Of a stretch of 64,000 bases of DNA, positions 28,743-38,263 are shown piece by piece. The notes under the pieces are model-generated. The model was given only the letters and a program-made list of their open reading frames with translations. It was not told the origin of the DNA and searched no databases. The stretch spans positions 62,001 to 126,000 of the forward strand of contig NZ_KB894502.1 in the NCBI RefSeq assembly GCF_000374485.1, in the 5' to 3' direction. Positions within the stretch are counted from its first letter, which is position 1, and each line of letters starts with the position of its first letter. The translations under genes were made by a program, and so were the position numbers. This DNA is from Algicola sagamiensis DSM 14643. GTDB taxonomy: Bacteria; Pseudomonadota; Gammaproteobacteria; Enterobacterales; Alteromonadaceae.

Positions 28743-30025
28743 TGCAGCCAAAAATCGACCTGGATTTTGATCAGCAACATCTATGGCACCCATATACTTC
28801 CATGATTGAACCACTGCCCTGCTACCCGGTATCACATGCTGATGGTGTTTATATTCATTTAGAGACAGGCGAGAAGTTGATTGATGGAATGTCATCCTGG
28901 TGGTCAGTGATCCATGGATACAACCATCCAGTCTTAAATACGGCTTTACACAACCAAGTTGATCAAATGTCCCATGTGATGTTCGGTGGGTTGACCCATG
29001 AGCCTGCGGTTTCTCTGGCAAAAAAACTGGTCGCAATGACGCCAAGCCAACTCACGAAGGTATTTCTTGCTGACTCCGGCTCAGTTTCAGTTGAAGTTGC
29101 ATTAAAAATGGCGCTGCAATACTGGATGAGTCGCAATGAACCCCACCGAAATAAATTCCTCACGATAGAACATGGTTATCACGGTGATACATTTGGTGCA
29201 ATGTCCGTCTGTGATCCACAAAATAGTATGCATAGCCTATACGCAGGGGTGCTGCCACAGCATCTATTTGCAAAGGCACCTCAAAGCCGATTTGAAGAAG
29301 CGTTTGATCAAAGTGATCTCGATGACTTTGCAGCAAAAATTCAAGAAAATAAAAACCAAATCGCAGCTGTGATTTTGGAGCCGATAGTTCAAGGTGCTGG
29401 GGGAATGCGGATTTACCACCCGGAATTTTTACGTGGTGTGAAGCAATTATGTGAACAGTACCAAGTGCTATTGATTTGTGATGAAATCGCAACTGGCTTT
29501 GGCCGAACGGGTAAATTATTTGCTTGTGAGCATGCCCGTATTGAGCCAGATATCCTTTGCTTAGGCAAGGCAATGACAGGGGGATACCTCTCTCTTGCTG
29601 CGACTTTATGTACCAATGAGGTGGCTGAAGTGATCAGTCAGGGGCAGGCTGGTGTGCTCATGCATGGACCAACGTTTATGGGAAATCCGCTGGCGTGTGC
29701 CGTAGCGAATGCCAGTTTATCTTTGCTGATTGACTCCAGTTGGCAGGAACAGGTGTGTTTTATAGAAAGCTGCTTGAAATCTGAATTACAGCCACTACGA
29801 GAAGTGAGCACAGTTGCTGATATCCGTGTACTGGGTGCAATCGGTGTGGTCGAAATGCGACATACAGTCGATGTCAAAGCGATTCAACGGAGATTTGTTG
29901 AAGCGGGAGTTTGGATCCGTCCATTTGGTAAGTTGATTTACATCATGCCACCTTACGTCATTACACAAAGTGAGTTGAGCCAGCTTTGCAAGGCAATTCG
30001 TGATATTGTGGTGAATCTGGAATAG
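28742..30025 (+). CDS. bioA: Adenosylmethionine-8-amino-7-oxononanoate aminotransferase
   Basis: PLP aminotransferase using SAM as amino donor to make diaminopelargonate. 427 residues. It starts with LWHPYTSM and continues with DGMSSWWSVIHGYNHP, LICDEIATGFGRTGK and the PLP lysine in LCLGKAMTGGYLSLA, all family hallmarks. It diverges from bioB across a 95-base control region. Confidence 0.97.
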   Translation: MQPKIDLDFDQQHLWHPYTSMIEPLPCYPVSHADGVYIHLETGEKLIDGMSSWWSVIHGYNHPVLNTALHNQVDQMSHVMFGGLTHEPAVSLAKKLVAMTPSQLTKVFLADSGSVSVEVALKMALQYWMSRNEPHRNKFLTIEHGYHGDTFGAMSVCDPQNSMHSLYAGVLPQHLFAKAPQSRFEEAFDQSDLDDFAAKIQENKNQIAAVILEPIVQGAGGMRIYHPEFLRGVKQLCEQYQVLLICDEIATGFGRTGKLFACEHARIEPDILCLGKAMTGGYLSLAATLCTNEVAEVISQGQAGVLMHGPTFMGNPLACAVANASLSLLIDSSWQEQVCFIESCLKSELQPLREVSTVADIRVLGAIGVVEMRHTVDVKAIQRRFVEAGVWIRPFGKLIYIMPPYVITQSELSQLCKAIRDIVVNLE

Positions 30026-30059
30026 GTTAATCTGGAAATAAACAAAGGGTTTGTTGAGA

Positions 30060-30096
30060 AAGAGTTTGTCGAGACTTCAAACAGCGACAAACTCTT
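30060..30096. terminator. Hairpin between bioA and HU genes
   Basis: Perfect 12-bp inverted repeat AAGAGTTTGTCG / CGACAAACTCTT with a 13-base loop, between the convergent stops of bioA and the HU gene. There is no U-tract; its position suggests a bidirectional terminator. Confidence 0.5.
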
Positions 30097-30108
30097 GGAA
30101 AAGAGTGC

Positions 30109-30384
30109 TTACTTATTCACAGCTTCTTTCAATGCTTTACCCGCTTTGAAAGTAGGAAGTTTGCTAGCAGGGATCTGGATTTCTTCACCTGTTTGAGGGT
30201 TACGTCCTTTCCGTGCATTACGCTCAGATACAGTAAATGTACCAAAACCAACGAGTACAATATCATCCCCTTTTGCTAATGCATCCTGAGTCGTCTGCAT
30301 TAAGCTATCCAGAGCTCGACCAGCATCTGCCTTAGAAATATCAGCTTGTTGTGCAATGCTTGCGACAAGTTCTGATTTATTCAT
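30109..30384 (-). CDS. hupB: HU family DNA-binding protein
   Basis: Nucleoid protein bending and compacting DNA. 91 residues from the ATG at 30384, which is preceded by GAGGAAAACGTT. It shows [38 protein letters not shown] and [10 protein letters not shown], closest to the HupB type by eye. The frame stays open for another 44 codons upstream (see separate entry). The surrounding genes are not the usual lon neighbourhood, so this may be an extra copy. Confidence 0.93.
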   Translation of the reverse strand: MNKSELVASIAQQADISKADAGRALDSLMQTTQDALAKGDDIVLVGFGTFTVSERNARKGRNPQTGEEIQIPASKLPTFKAGKALKEAVNK

Positions 30385-30516
30385 AACGTTTTCCTCATTA
30401 ATTGTCGTTGTGTTTTTAAAAAATACTAGAGTGAGCGCCATCGCTCCTGCCGAGCACAATGCGGTGATCACCCAAAACTGAATGAGTTGCCTGATTGAAC
30501 TAATTTCTCCATTCAT
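30385..30516 (-). other. Possible N-terminal membrane extension of HU
   Basis: In frame with HU and without a stop, 44 codons start at an ATG at 30516 with a strong GAGGGAG six bases upstream. They encode a short leader and one hydrophobic helix ([19 protein letters not shown]). Either a second start yields a membrane-tethered HU, or this is a small membrane protein frame that happens to run into HU, or it is chance. Not established. Confidence 0.35.
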
Positions 30517-30903
30517 CTCATACTCCCTCTGTATTTGTATGCTCTTACAAATACATTGATGCCACTTTTTGTTTCAAATATATGTGCATCTTAATCAGCT
30601 TTAACTGACTGTATGATGAATGAAGAAAATAAAGTCACTCCTTTTTATCATTTTTCTCACTCGAGGTGAGATGCATCATTTCATATCCTTTCAAAGAGTA
30701 ACAGCCCCTTTTTCATTTAAAAAGTTAATTTTCTTTAAAATTGAATGTATTTTATGCGTTTCGAGTATTTGCAATTGCATAGTCTAGCTCAGGCAAACAA
30801 AAATGCAGGGTATTCTGCGCGATAATTCGTCTTGAAGTGATTCTTTTTCTTGGTAATAGCCGATATACTTTTTCTCTCAATCAATGAATTTAACAAAAAT
30901 CCC
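30517..30903. other. Divergent intergenic region, HU/M61 peptidase
   Basis: About 390 AT-rich bases with no gene I can support. The M61 frame is open back to a TTG at 30850, but the ATG at 30904 fits the protein family start better. Confidence 0.5.
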
Positions 30904-32724
30904 ATGCCTTCAGACATTCAATATTCAATTTGCCCTAGCGAGCCAGAACGCCATTTGTTTTCGGTCGAGATGAAGATACCAAAAACATCACATACACATT
31001 TAACGCTCACTTTGCCTGCCTGGTTACCAGGAAGTTACATGATCCGGGATTTTGCAAAAAATCTGATTGAGGTGAGGGGAGTGTCATTATCAGATGGCTC
31101 AGATGTTCCCATTCGACAAGTAGATAAACAAACATGGACTATCGAAAATGTGATGGGCGATATTCAAATCCGATATCAAGTATACGCTTGGGATCTTTCT
31201 GTTCGCTCTGCACACCTTGACCAGATACATGGTTTTTTTAATGGTAGTAGCGTGTTTCTTTGCGTTGAGGAAATGAAGTCGGTTCCTTGTGAAGTTTTGA
31301 TACAGAGACCTGAGCGTTTTAAAAACTGGCAAGTTGCAACGGGCTTGAAGCGACATGCGGGTACTGAGTTTTGCGGGTTTGGTCGCTACTATGCAAAAGA
31401 CTACGATACGCTGATTGACTGTCCTGTTGAGATGGGGACGTTTGATTTAAAAACGTTTGATGTCAAAGGGGTACCGCATCATTTGGTCATTACAGGGAAG
31501 CATCGGGGTGATCTCACACGCTGTGCTCGTGATCTCACTAAGCTATGCGAGCATCACATCGATTTATTCGGTGAGCTGCCTTGTGATGAATACTGGTTTC
31601 TGACGACAGTGGTTGGCGATGGTTTTGGTGGCTTGGAGCATCGAAACTCTACGGCACTATTATGTAGCCGAGATGATTTACCAAACCCAAATCAGCCTGA
31701 GGAAATGAGCGAAGGATACCAAACATTCCTCAGCCTATGCAGTCATGAATATTTTCATACTTGGAACGTGAAGCGTCTGCGTCCAAAAGTATTCATCCCA
31801 TTTCAATTATCAGAAGAAGTTTATACAGAACAACTGTGGGCCTATGAAGGCATCACATCTTACTATGATGATTTTTCACTGTATCGCACTGGGTTGATCC
31901 CAGCCGAAAGGTACCTCAAGGCATTAGGTAAAACGATTTCCAGGGTCTATCGTGGTCATGGTCAGCACCGCCAGAGTGTTGCTGAATCTAGTTTTAATGC
32001 ATGGACAAAATTCTATAAACAGGATGAAAATGCACTCAATGCGATCGTTTCTTATTATACGAAAGGTTCAATTATCGCTTTTGGGTTAGATCTAAAAATT
32101 CTTCACCATACACAAGGAAAAAAGTCTTTAGATGATGTGATGAGAGCGCTTTGGGAGCGCTTTGGGCGTGATGAATCTGGGACTGAAAATCATGATTTCC
32201 AGAAGACAATTTTGGATGTAACAGGTTGGGATTGCACAGCGTTTCTAGAAGAAACCTTATACAACAATGGTGAAGTGCCAATCGCAGATTTATGTTCAAC
32301 AATGGGGATTCGCTTTGATTGGGTAGAGGAGTCAGCACCGAATGCGTTAAAACCAAGTGAGTCGAGTGACACGATAACGCATCCATGGTTGGGGGTAGGC
32401 CTGAAATCAGCGCCTATGGGCGTCACGATTACCCATGTTCTCAATCATGGTGACAGAGCTAACCTCGGTTTATCTGCTGGAGATAACTTAATTGCGCTGG
32501 ATGACTTGAAAGTGAGCCTGGATACAATTCAAAGCAAGCTTGATCGCTATGCTGTAGGCGAGACAGTCAAACTTACGGTCTTCCGTCGCGATGAATTGAT
32601 GAATATTGATGTCTGTCTGGCTCATCCACCAAAACGAATTGCTGCTTTTACCATCGAGTCAGAAGAAAAATCGTCAACATGGTTGAGGTATTCAGGTCGT
32701 AGAGACAGCGATATAGCAAATTAG
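30904..32724 (+). CDS. M61 family metallopeptidase with PDZ domain
   Basis: Glycyl-aminopeptidase-like zinc enzyme, 606 residues, no signal peptide visible. An N-terminal beta domain (about 1-165) precedes the catalytic domain with the HEXXH motif HEYFH at residues 281-285, in the family context SHEYFHTWNVKRLRP. GGLEHRNST lies upstream of it. A C-terminal PDZ-like region (about 495-570) includes LGLSAGDNLIAL. It probably removes N-terminal residues from peptides in the cytoplasm. Other peptidase and amino-acid uptake genes follow. Confidence 0.92.
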   Translation: MPSDIQYSICPSEPERHLFSVEMKIPKTSHTHLTLTLPAWLPGSYMIRDFAKNLIEVRGVSLSDGSDVPIRQVDKQTWTIENVMGDIQIRYQVYAWDLSVRSAHLDQIHGFFNGSSVFLCVEEMKSVPCEVLIQRPERFKNWQVATGLKRHAGTEFCGFGRYYAKDYDTLIDCPVEMGTFDLKTFDVKGVPHHLVITGKHRGDLTRCARDLTKLCEHHIDLFGELPCDEYWFLTTVVGDGFGGLEHRNSTALLCSRDDLPNPNQPEEMSEGYQTFLSLCSHEYFHTWNVKRLRPKVFIPFQLSEEVYTEQLWAYEGITSYYDDFSLYRTGLIPAERYLKALGKTISRVYRGHGQHRQSVAESSFNAWTKFYKQDENALNAIVSYYTKGSIIAFGLDLKILHHTQGKKSLDDVMRALWERFGRDESGTENHDFQKTILDVTGWDCTAFLEETLYNNGEVPIADLCSTMGIRFDWVEESAPNALKPSESSDTITHPWLGVGLKSAPMGVTITHVLNHGDRANLGLSAGDNLIALDDLKVSLDTIQSKLDRYAVGETVKLTVFRRDELMNIDVCLAHPPKRIAAFTIESEEKSSTWLRYSGRRDSDIAN

Positions 32725-32831
32725 ACTAGCGAGCATTGTCATAAAAAATTCATATAAACGGGTTGAAAATCGCCCGTTTAATTTTTAATCTGACCCGTAG
32801 TCATCGACATACACATCAAGGACGAACCGTA

Positions 32832-33431
32832 ATGATTATTCTGTGTCTGCCTTTTCTAGCCGCTGTTGTTATTTCTTTTTATTCCTTTCATGCTCATGCG
32901 CTTGTTGCAGAAATTCAAGCTGGGATTGTTCATGATGGTTACCATGAATCAGAAAACCGCTCTGGCTTTTTGCTCAAGTACCCAATCAAATTTGATCACA
33001 CCAAAACTTTGATGGATGAACAGGTCATTGGTGAACGATCGAATGAATACCCAACTTCGGTGGCACAAGGCGTTTCAATGTATGAAGTATACGCAGTGGG
33101 ATCGAGCAATAAAGGTTGGGAGTATGTTCATGCCGCGCAGCAGAAAACAACCAAAAACCATGGTGGACATATGCTTTATATCGCAGTTCTGCAATTTGGT
33201 TATGGCTCTATTGAGTCTGCTAAATTGAACGATCATTCGACTCACGTTCGTTTCCGTTATGATCTTTGTGGTAAGTTCAATCGACTGCATCCATGTCGAG
33301 TGGGAGAGTTTGTGACAGGGAGGCTCTATCTGTTTGAGTTTTCTAGTATAGAGGCAGGGATTTTTCATACGCTGAATCACTCCTCAACCTACCCATACGG
33401 CTCGTGGGAAGACAAAATGATCATCAACTAA
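32832..33431 (+). CDS. Unknown secreted or membrane-anchored protein
   Basis: 200 residues from the ATG at 32832 with AGGA upstream; an open TTG start at 32763 would give a long charged leader. A signal peptide or anchor is at about residues 1-24, and the remainder is soluble with several His and aromatic residues and two cysteines that could pair. No family recognised. It has no close operon partner; about 215 bases separate it from the next gene. Confidence 0.65.
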   Translation: MIILCLPFLAAVVISFYSFHAHALVAEIQAGIVHDGYHESENRSGFLLKYPIKFDHTKTLMDEQVIGERSNEYPTSVAQGVSMYEVYAVGSSNKGWEYVHAAQQKTTKNHGGHMLYIAVLQFGYGSIESAKLNDHSTHVRFRYDLCGKFNRLHPCRVGEFVTGRLYLFEFSSIEAGIFHTLNHSSTYPYGSWEDKMIIN

Positions 33432-33648
33432 GAAAGTTTTTGTCAAGACTTACAAAGTAAATGGGATGGTGTGTGAAATCACTTTTCGATTGAAAAACAT
33501 ATAATTACAAAAAATCTAGTTTGTTTCTTGTGCGATGGCCTTGTAACCATCAAGTAAACTGTATGAATCAATACGGATTGACTAGTGATTTCGTGAAAGA
33601 ATCTATGGTAGGCTAGGTGCTTTGCGCTTATCAGAATACGAAATAAAG

Positions 33649-34776
33649 ATGAAAATAACGAGTCAGTTTGATAGCGGTAATATCGACGTTATCGACCAAA
33701 GCAGTATTGGGGATGTTCAGCTGAATATCCGCTTAGATCATCAATCAGAATTTTTTCAGTGGTTCCACTTTCGCGTTCAGAGTGAAGCAGGTAAAGCTCA
33801 TCGATTTAGAATACTCAATGCCTCGAAATCGGCTTATGCTGATGGGTGGCAAGATTATCAGGCTGTCGCCTCTTATGACCGGGAAAACTGGTTTCGAGTG
33901 GATACAGTGTACGAAAATGGCGAGCTGATTATTTCACATACCCCGGAACTCAACGCAACTTACTACGCTTATTTCACTCCCTACAGTTACGAACGTCATC
34001 AATCTCTCATTCATCAAGCCCAACTTTCAGACCATTGCGAACTCCACGATTTAGGAGACACACTCGACGGTCGTGATATTGCTTTACTCGTAGTGGGTGA
34101 AGAAGGTGAATCTAAGAGAAAAGTCTGGATCACAGCAAGGCAACATCCTGGAGAAACCATGGCTGAATGGTTTGTTGAAGGCTTTTTAGAGCGCTTGCTT
34201 GACGAAGAAGATGGTGTTGCGCGTCGTGTCCTTGAGGATACGGTTTTTTACATTGTGCCAAACATGAATCCAGATGGAAGTGTTCGTGGACACTTAAGAA
34301 CCAATGCAGTCGGTGTGAACCTCAATCGTGAGTGGCAGACCCCAAGCTTGGAGAAGAGCCCCGAAGTCTATCATGTACGAGAAAAGATGCTGGAAACGGG
34401 TGTTGATCTTTATTTGGATATCCATGGCGATGAAGCATTGCCATATAACTTTGTCGCGGGTTGTGAGGGCAATCCATCTTATGATGATCGCCTTGCTTCA
34501 TTGGAAAATGCATTTAAGCAAGCATTATTAACAATTACACCGGAGTTTCAGGATGAATATGGTTATCCAAAAGACGAGCCGGGCAAAGCAAATTTAACGG
34601 TTGCATCAAACTGGGTTGGGGAGCAGTTTCGGTGTCTGGCGTATACAATCGAAATGCCATTTAAAGATAATGCGGACTTACCAGATGCTGAATATGGTTG
34701 GAGCGACTTAAGAAGCATGCAATTTGGGCGTGATGTTCTCGCTGCAGTCAATCATGTTATTAAACAAAAAATGTAA
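33649..34776 (+). CDS. M14 family zinc carboxypeptidase (cytosolic carboxypeptidase-like)
   Basis: 375 residues from the ATG at 33649. An N-terminal beta-sandwich domain of the kind found in M14D enzymes is followed by the catalytic domain. That domain has the zinc site HPGE (in ARQHPGETMAEW), the substrate arginine in NLNREW, the third zinc ligand in DIHGDE, and the catalytic glutamate in YTIEMPF. No signal peptide, so cytoplasmic. It probably trims C-terminal residues from peptides; exact substrate unknown. Confidence 0.92.
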   Translation: MKITSQFDSGNIDVIDQSSIGDVQLNIRLDHQSEFFQWFHFRVQSEAGKAHRFRILNASKSAYADGWQDYQAVASYDRENWFRVDTVYENGELIISHTPELNATYYAYFTPYSYERHQSLIHQAQLSDHCELHDLGDTLDGRDIALLVVGEEGESKRKVWITARQHPGETMAEWFVEGFLERLLDEEDGVARRVLEDTVFYIVPNMNPDGSVRGHLRTNAVGVNLNREWQTPSLEKSPEVYHVREKMLETGVDLYLDIHGDEALPYNFVAGCEGNPSYDDRLASLENAFKQALLTITPEFQDEYGYPKDEPGKANLTVASNWVGEQFRCLAYTIEMPFKDNADLPDAEYGWSDLRSMQFGRDVLAAVNHVIKQKM

Positions 34777-34829
34777 AAAATTGAGCATAAGCAATCATTA
34801 CTCAGACATAATAATAAGAGGGAAGATTC

Positions 34830-36530
34830 GTGGATAAACTAAACGAAATACTACTATTAATTGATAGCTTTTTAGGGAGTGCCTTTTGGTTTCCTTATGT
34901 GCTACTCGGCGTGGGGATCTTTTTTACTCTCTATTTAAAATTTCCTCAGATCCGTTATTTCCGTCATGCGTGGCGTGTTGTAACAGGTAAATATACAAGT
35001 AAGGATGCAGAAGGGGATACAACGCACTTCCAAGCTTTATCTACTGCGCTATCTGGAACGGTTGGTACGGGTAATATCGGTGGTGTTGCACTTGCATTAT
35101 CAATTGGTGGCCCTGCTGCACTATTTTGGATGTGGATGACGGCATTCTTCGGGATGACAACGAAGTTTGTAGAAGTTACGCTTTCGCATAAATACCGTGT
35201 AAAAGCAGAAGACGGCACAATGGCTGGTGGCCCGATGTACTTCATGGACCGTCGTTTGAATATGCGCTGGCTTGCGATTTTATTTGCAATCGCAACGGTT
35301 GTTTGTTCTTTCGGTACGGGTAATCTGCCTCAAATCAATAATATTGCACAAGGAATGGAAGCGACTTTTGGTGTGAATCCAATGGTCACTGGTGGCATTC
35401 TTGCTGTGATCCTTGCATTGGTCATCATCGGTGGTATCAAGCGGATTGCTGCAATCACATCAAAAGTCGTTCCATTTATGTCCGTACTTTATATCGCGGG
35501 TGCATTGGCGGTTATTTTCTACAACATTGAAAATGTTCTCCCTTCTTTCATCGCGATCTTCCAAGATGCCTTTACAGGTTCTGCTGCTTCTGGTGGTTTC
35601 TTAGGCGCTGCTTTCTCCTATGCTTTTACGAAAGGGGTTGCACGTGGCCTTTACTCGAATGAAGCAGGACAGGGTTCTGCTCCAATTGCTCATGCCTCAG
35701 CAAAAGGAAACGAGCCGGTCTCAGAAGGGATGGTTTCTATCCTTGAACCTTTCATCGATACGATTATCATTTGTACGCTAACAGGTCTTGTGATCCTCTC
35801 TTCAGGTGCTTGGAAAGAGAAGTATGATAACTACTTCGAAGGTGCGGATATGCACATTATTTCTGGTGTATATACCGATACTAGCGAAGACAACCGTCAA
35901 GCCATCGTTGCATACTTGAATGGCGGAGAGTCTGGCGCACAGGGAGCCAATGGTGTACTACGTATTGAAAATGGTCAATTACAAGGTGAATATACCGTAC
36001 TAAATGCGCGCTCTATTGCTGAAGATGTCGAGTTTGTTGTTGTAGATCCAAATGATAGTGCCAAGAAGGTACCATTCAGTGGTGTGCTGAATGTAGTGAA
36101 CGGTAAGCTGAAGCGTACTGTGGGTGAAGGTGATAATGCACAAGAAGTTCACGTGCATGGTAAGTCATTGATCCATTCTGCACAATTAACAACAAAAGCG
36201 TTTACGAAAGGGTTCTTTGGTGAATGGGGGCAATATATCGTTGCGATTGGTTTGCTACTTTTTGCATTCTCAACAACGATTGCTTGGTCTTATTATGGTG
36301 ACCGAGCCATGATTTACCTTGTTGGTGAAAGTGGTGTTCTACCATACCGTATTCTTTTCGTTGCAGGTTTCTTCTGGGCTTCATTTGCGGATACAACGCT
36401 GATATGGAACCTCGCGAGTGTCGCGATTGTCATTATGACACTGCCCAACTTATTGGGTATATTGCTCTTGCACAAAGAAATGAAAGAAACAGTCAAAGAG
36501 TACTGGGAAAATTTCAATAAGAACCACTAA
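34830..36530 (+). CDS. Alanine/glycine:cation symporter (AGCS) with central insertion
   Basis: Sodium-coupled amino-acid carrier of the inner membrane, 566 residues, start GTG at 34830 with GAGGGAAG upstream. Family segments include [31 protein letters not shown] and [16 protein letters not shown]. Around residues 325-452 a hydrophilic, non-membrane insertion interrupts the helices (from SSGAWKEK to FTKGFFGEW), which many family members lack. It follows the peptidase genes and may import their products' amino acids. Confidence 0.93.
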   Translation: MDKLNEILLLIDSFLGSAFWFPYVLLGVGIFFTLYLKFPQIRYFRHAWRVVTGKYTSKDAEGDTTHFQALSTALSGTVGTGNIGGVALALSIGGPAALFWMWMTAFFGMTTKFVEVTLSHKYRVKAEDGTMAGGPMYFMDRRLNMRWLAILFAIATVVCSFGTGNLPQINNIAQGMEATFGVNPMVTGGILAVILALVIIGGIKRIAAITSKVVPFMSVLYIAGALAVIFYNIENVLPSFIAIFQDAFTGSAASGGFLGAAFSYAFTKGVARGLYSNEAGQGSAPIAHASAKGNEPVSEGMVSILEPFIDTIIICTLTGLVILSSGAWKEKYDNYFEGADMHIISGVYTDTSEDNRQAIVAYLNGGESGAQGANGVLRIENGQLQGEYTVLNARSIAEDVEFVVVDPNDSAKKVPFSGVLNVVNGKLKRTVGEGDNAQEVHVHGKSLIHSAQLTTKAFTKGFFGEWGQYIVAIGLLLFAFSTTIAWSYYGDRAMIYLVGESGVLPYRILFVAGFFWASFADTTLIWNLASVAIVIMTLPNLLGILLLHKEMKETVKEYWENFNKNH

Positions 36531-36541
36531 TTTATCTATTA

Positions 36542-36584
36542 CGAGTAAACATGAAGCCAGCTAGTTAGGCTTCACTTTTACTCG
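36542..36584 (+). terminator. Terminator of the symporter gene
   Basis: Long hairpin: CGAGTAAA and TGAAGCC pair with GGCTTCA and TTTACTCG around a 9-base loop. It starts 11 bases after the stop codon. Confidence 0.6.
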
Positions 36585-36639
36585 GGTCTGTTGATCTTTC
36601 AGCGGAAACAGCATGTATTTTCGAAAGTTCAACAGACCC
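36584..36639. repeat. MITE-like element with 17-bp terminal inverted repeats
   Basis: GGGTCTGTTGATCTTTC at the left end matches the reverse complement of GAAAGTTCAACAGACCC at the right end in 16 of 17 bases, with 22 bases between. The right flank is CTAA (TTAG on the other strand). Similar single ends occur at 7326 and 38004. It is too small to encode anything. Confidence 0.55.
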
Positions 36640-36844
36640 TAATTATGTCCCCCATAAGGATTGTTTCTAACAAAAAAATAGGGCAACCGAAAGCATTACA
36701 CGAACAAAAGCACCATCATTTCACCTTATTCAGGTGTCTTCATTCACCTTCTATGGTAGTATTGCCCGCTCAATTTTTGTCCTTCAATGTCACAGCCAGG
36801 AAGTGTTGTTTTAGCGTTTGTGTGGAGATGTGTCAGAGGTATCT

Positions 36845-37360
36845 ATGCATATTCTTATCGGGTTAATTACTGCAATTGTGAGTTTTGTTTGCGTGCTCAA
36901 TCGCCTACAAAAGTCGGGCTTTGATCTCAATTCTTTGAACCCTTTTTTGTGGTTTCGGCGAAGAGCCTGGTCAAAAAAGGTTGGGACAAAACCAATCCAC
37001 TGCTTAGAAAGTTCACTCGAAGTCGCTGCATTGCTTGTTGTGGCCACTGCAAAATTAGATCGTGATATCTCGCGTGAACAAAAAGCAGAAATCATTCGTA
37101 TTTTTGAAGGTGAGTTTAACTTGACGGGAACGAAAGCTGTTGAACTTTTTTCATCATCTGTTTACCTCCTCCGAGATGAGTTGAACCCCCATAAAGAAAC
37201 TGCGGAGATACTTGCGCCCGTTAAAAATAGCTTAACGAAGTCACAAGTCAATTCAATGATTCGAATGCTCAATCATGTCGCAGCCTTGGATGGTGATATA
37301 AGCCCATTGCAGCATAGGATGATGGAAAGTGTTACAAAAAATCTGGGAGAAGTTTGTTGA
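36845..37360 (+). CDS. TerB-like protein with N-terminal membrane helix
   Basis: 171 residues from the ATG at 36845 (AGAGGT upstream). One hydrophobic helix is at about residues 2-19, then a cytoplasmic helical domain with the TerB/DjlA-type pattern: LLVVATAKLDRDISREQKAE and, in a second half, HVAALDGDISPLQHRMM. The acidic A-x-x-D-G/R-x-I repeats are typical of TerB folds. The role is unknown; such domains appear in stress and membrane-associated proteins. Confidence 0.75.
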   Translation: MHILIGLITAIVSFVCVLNRLQKSGFDLNSLNPFLWFRRRAWSKKVGTKPIHCLESSLEVAALLVVATAKLDRDISREQKAEIIRIFEGEFNLTGTKAVELFSSSVYLLRDELNPHKETAEILAPVKNSLTKSQVNSMIRMLNHVAALDGDISPLQHRMMESVTKNLGEVC

Positions 37361-37449
37361 TCGAGCAGAATACGATAGAGAAAGCTTAACAATTTACGAA
37401 AAATGCAGTATATATGGGTCTTTCTTATTGAAATAACTGGTTAAAATTT

Positions 37450-38004
37450 ATGCTTCGCAGTACACTCATATTTATCTTAAGCTGCTTACCGACACTGGCT
37501 ATGGCACATAATATTCAAATGGGGAAATCATTACCCACAATCGCAATTCAAGATGGTGGGGATATTGTGATTGAACAAGATGATTTTAAAACTCAGGCTT
37601 GGGACTCAGCATCTCTTCAAGGAAAAGTCAGATTGATCCAACATATCGCTGGTCGTTCTGCTGCGAAAGAACTCAATGCGCCTATGATCGATGCAATTAA
37701 AGCTGCAAAACTTCCAGAAGAGACTTATCAAACGACAACAATTATTAATAAAGACGATGCAATTTGGGGGACTGGCAGCTTTGTGACTTCTTCTGCACAA
37801 GACAGCAAAAAAGAGTTTCCTTGGTCTTCAATTGTGTTAGATGAAGATGGTGTTGTTGCAAAGACTTGGCAATTGGAGCCAAAAAGCTCTGCGATTGTTC
37901 TATTGGATAGTCAAGGCCAAGTGCTATTCGTCAAAGATGGACAACTAAATGATGAAGAAATCAAGCAAGTTATGGCGTTGATAAAGCAACAACTCGCAAG
38001 CTAG
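37450..38004 (+). CDS. ytfJ: YtfJ family periplasmic protein
   Basis: 184 residues with a signal peptide (cleavage after TLAMA, about residue 19) and a thioredoxin-like fold pattern without a CxxC. Family segments are GKVRLIQHIAGRSAAKE, TTIINKDDAIWGTG and WSSIVLDEDG. Function is not settled. It is monocistronic, and its stop codon overlaps the start of a short repeat. Confidence 0.88.
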   Translation: MLRSTLIFILSCLPTLAMAHNIQMGKSLPTIAIQDGGDIVIEQDDFKTQAWDSASLQGKVRLIQHIAGRSAAKELNAPMIDAIKAAKLPEETYQTTTIINKDDAIWGTGSFVTSSAQDSKKEFPWSSIVLDEDGVVAKTWQLEPKSSAIVLLDSQGQVLFVKDGQLNDEEIKQVMALIKQQLAS

Positions 38005-38027
38005 GGTTAGTGATCTTTCGAAAATCC
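38004..38027 (+). repeat. Copy 3 of the GATCTTTC repeat
   Basis: GGGTTAGTGATCTTTCGAAA and the next four bases begin on the last base of the ytfJ stop codon and are preceded by CTA. They match one end of the 36584-36639 element, including the CTTTCGAAAAT stretch. Confidence 0.4.
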
Positions 38028-38059
38028 ACATTGATTAAAGATGAATAGGCCCATACCCA

Positions 38060-38081
38060 TGTTGGTCCAAACGGGCCAACA
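38060..38081 (+). terminator. Hairpin downstream of ytfJ
   Basis: TGTTGGTCC, loop AAAC, GGGCCAACA: a 9-bp stem with one G-T pair and a 4-base loop. No U-tract follows, so it may or may not terminate. Confidence 0.35.
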
Positions 38082-38263
38082 CCGCTTCACTGAACCTCAT
38101 TCTATTTGCTGAAACTACCTTTGCTTTTGGGACAACAAGCTATTCATCGACTAGACTTTATGACAACTCCAGCTTAAATACAGTGGCGAATCGGAATGAC
38201 TCGGCGTTTGTATTTTCATGAACAGGATCCGTTCATTAGTAGTGAAAAGAGGTATTGCCATAG

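Noticed and set aside
38028-38263. Possible transposase remnant between ytfJ and cheR
   Set aside because: Only a 25-30 codon open stretch is visible, with no recognisable transposase motif.
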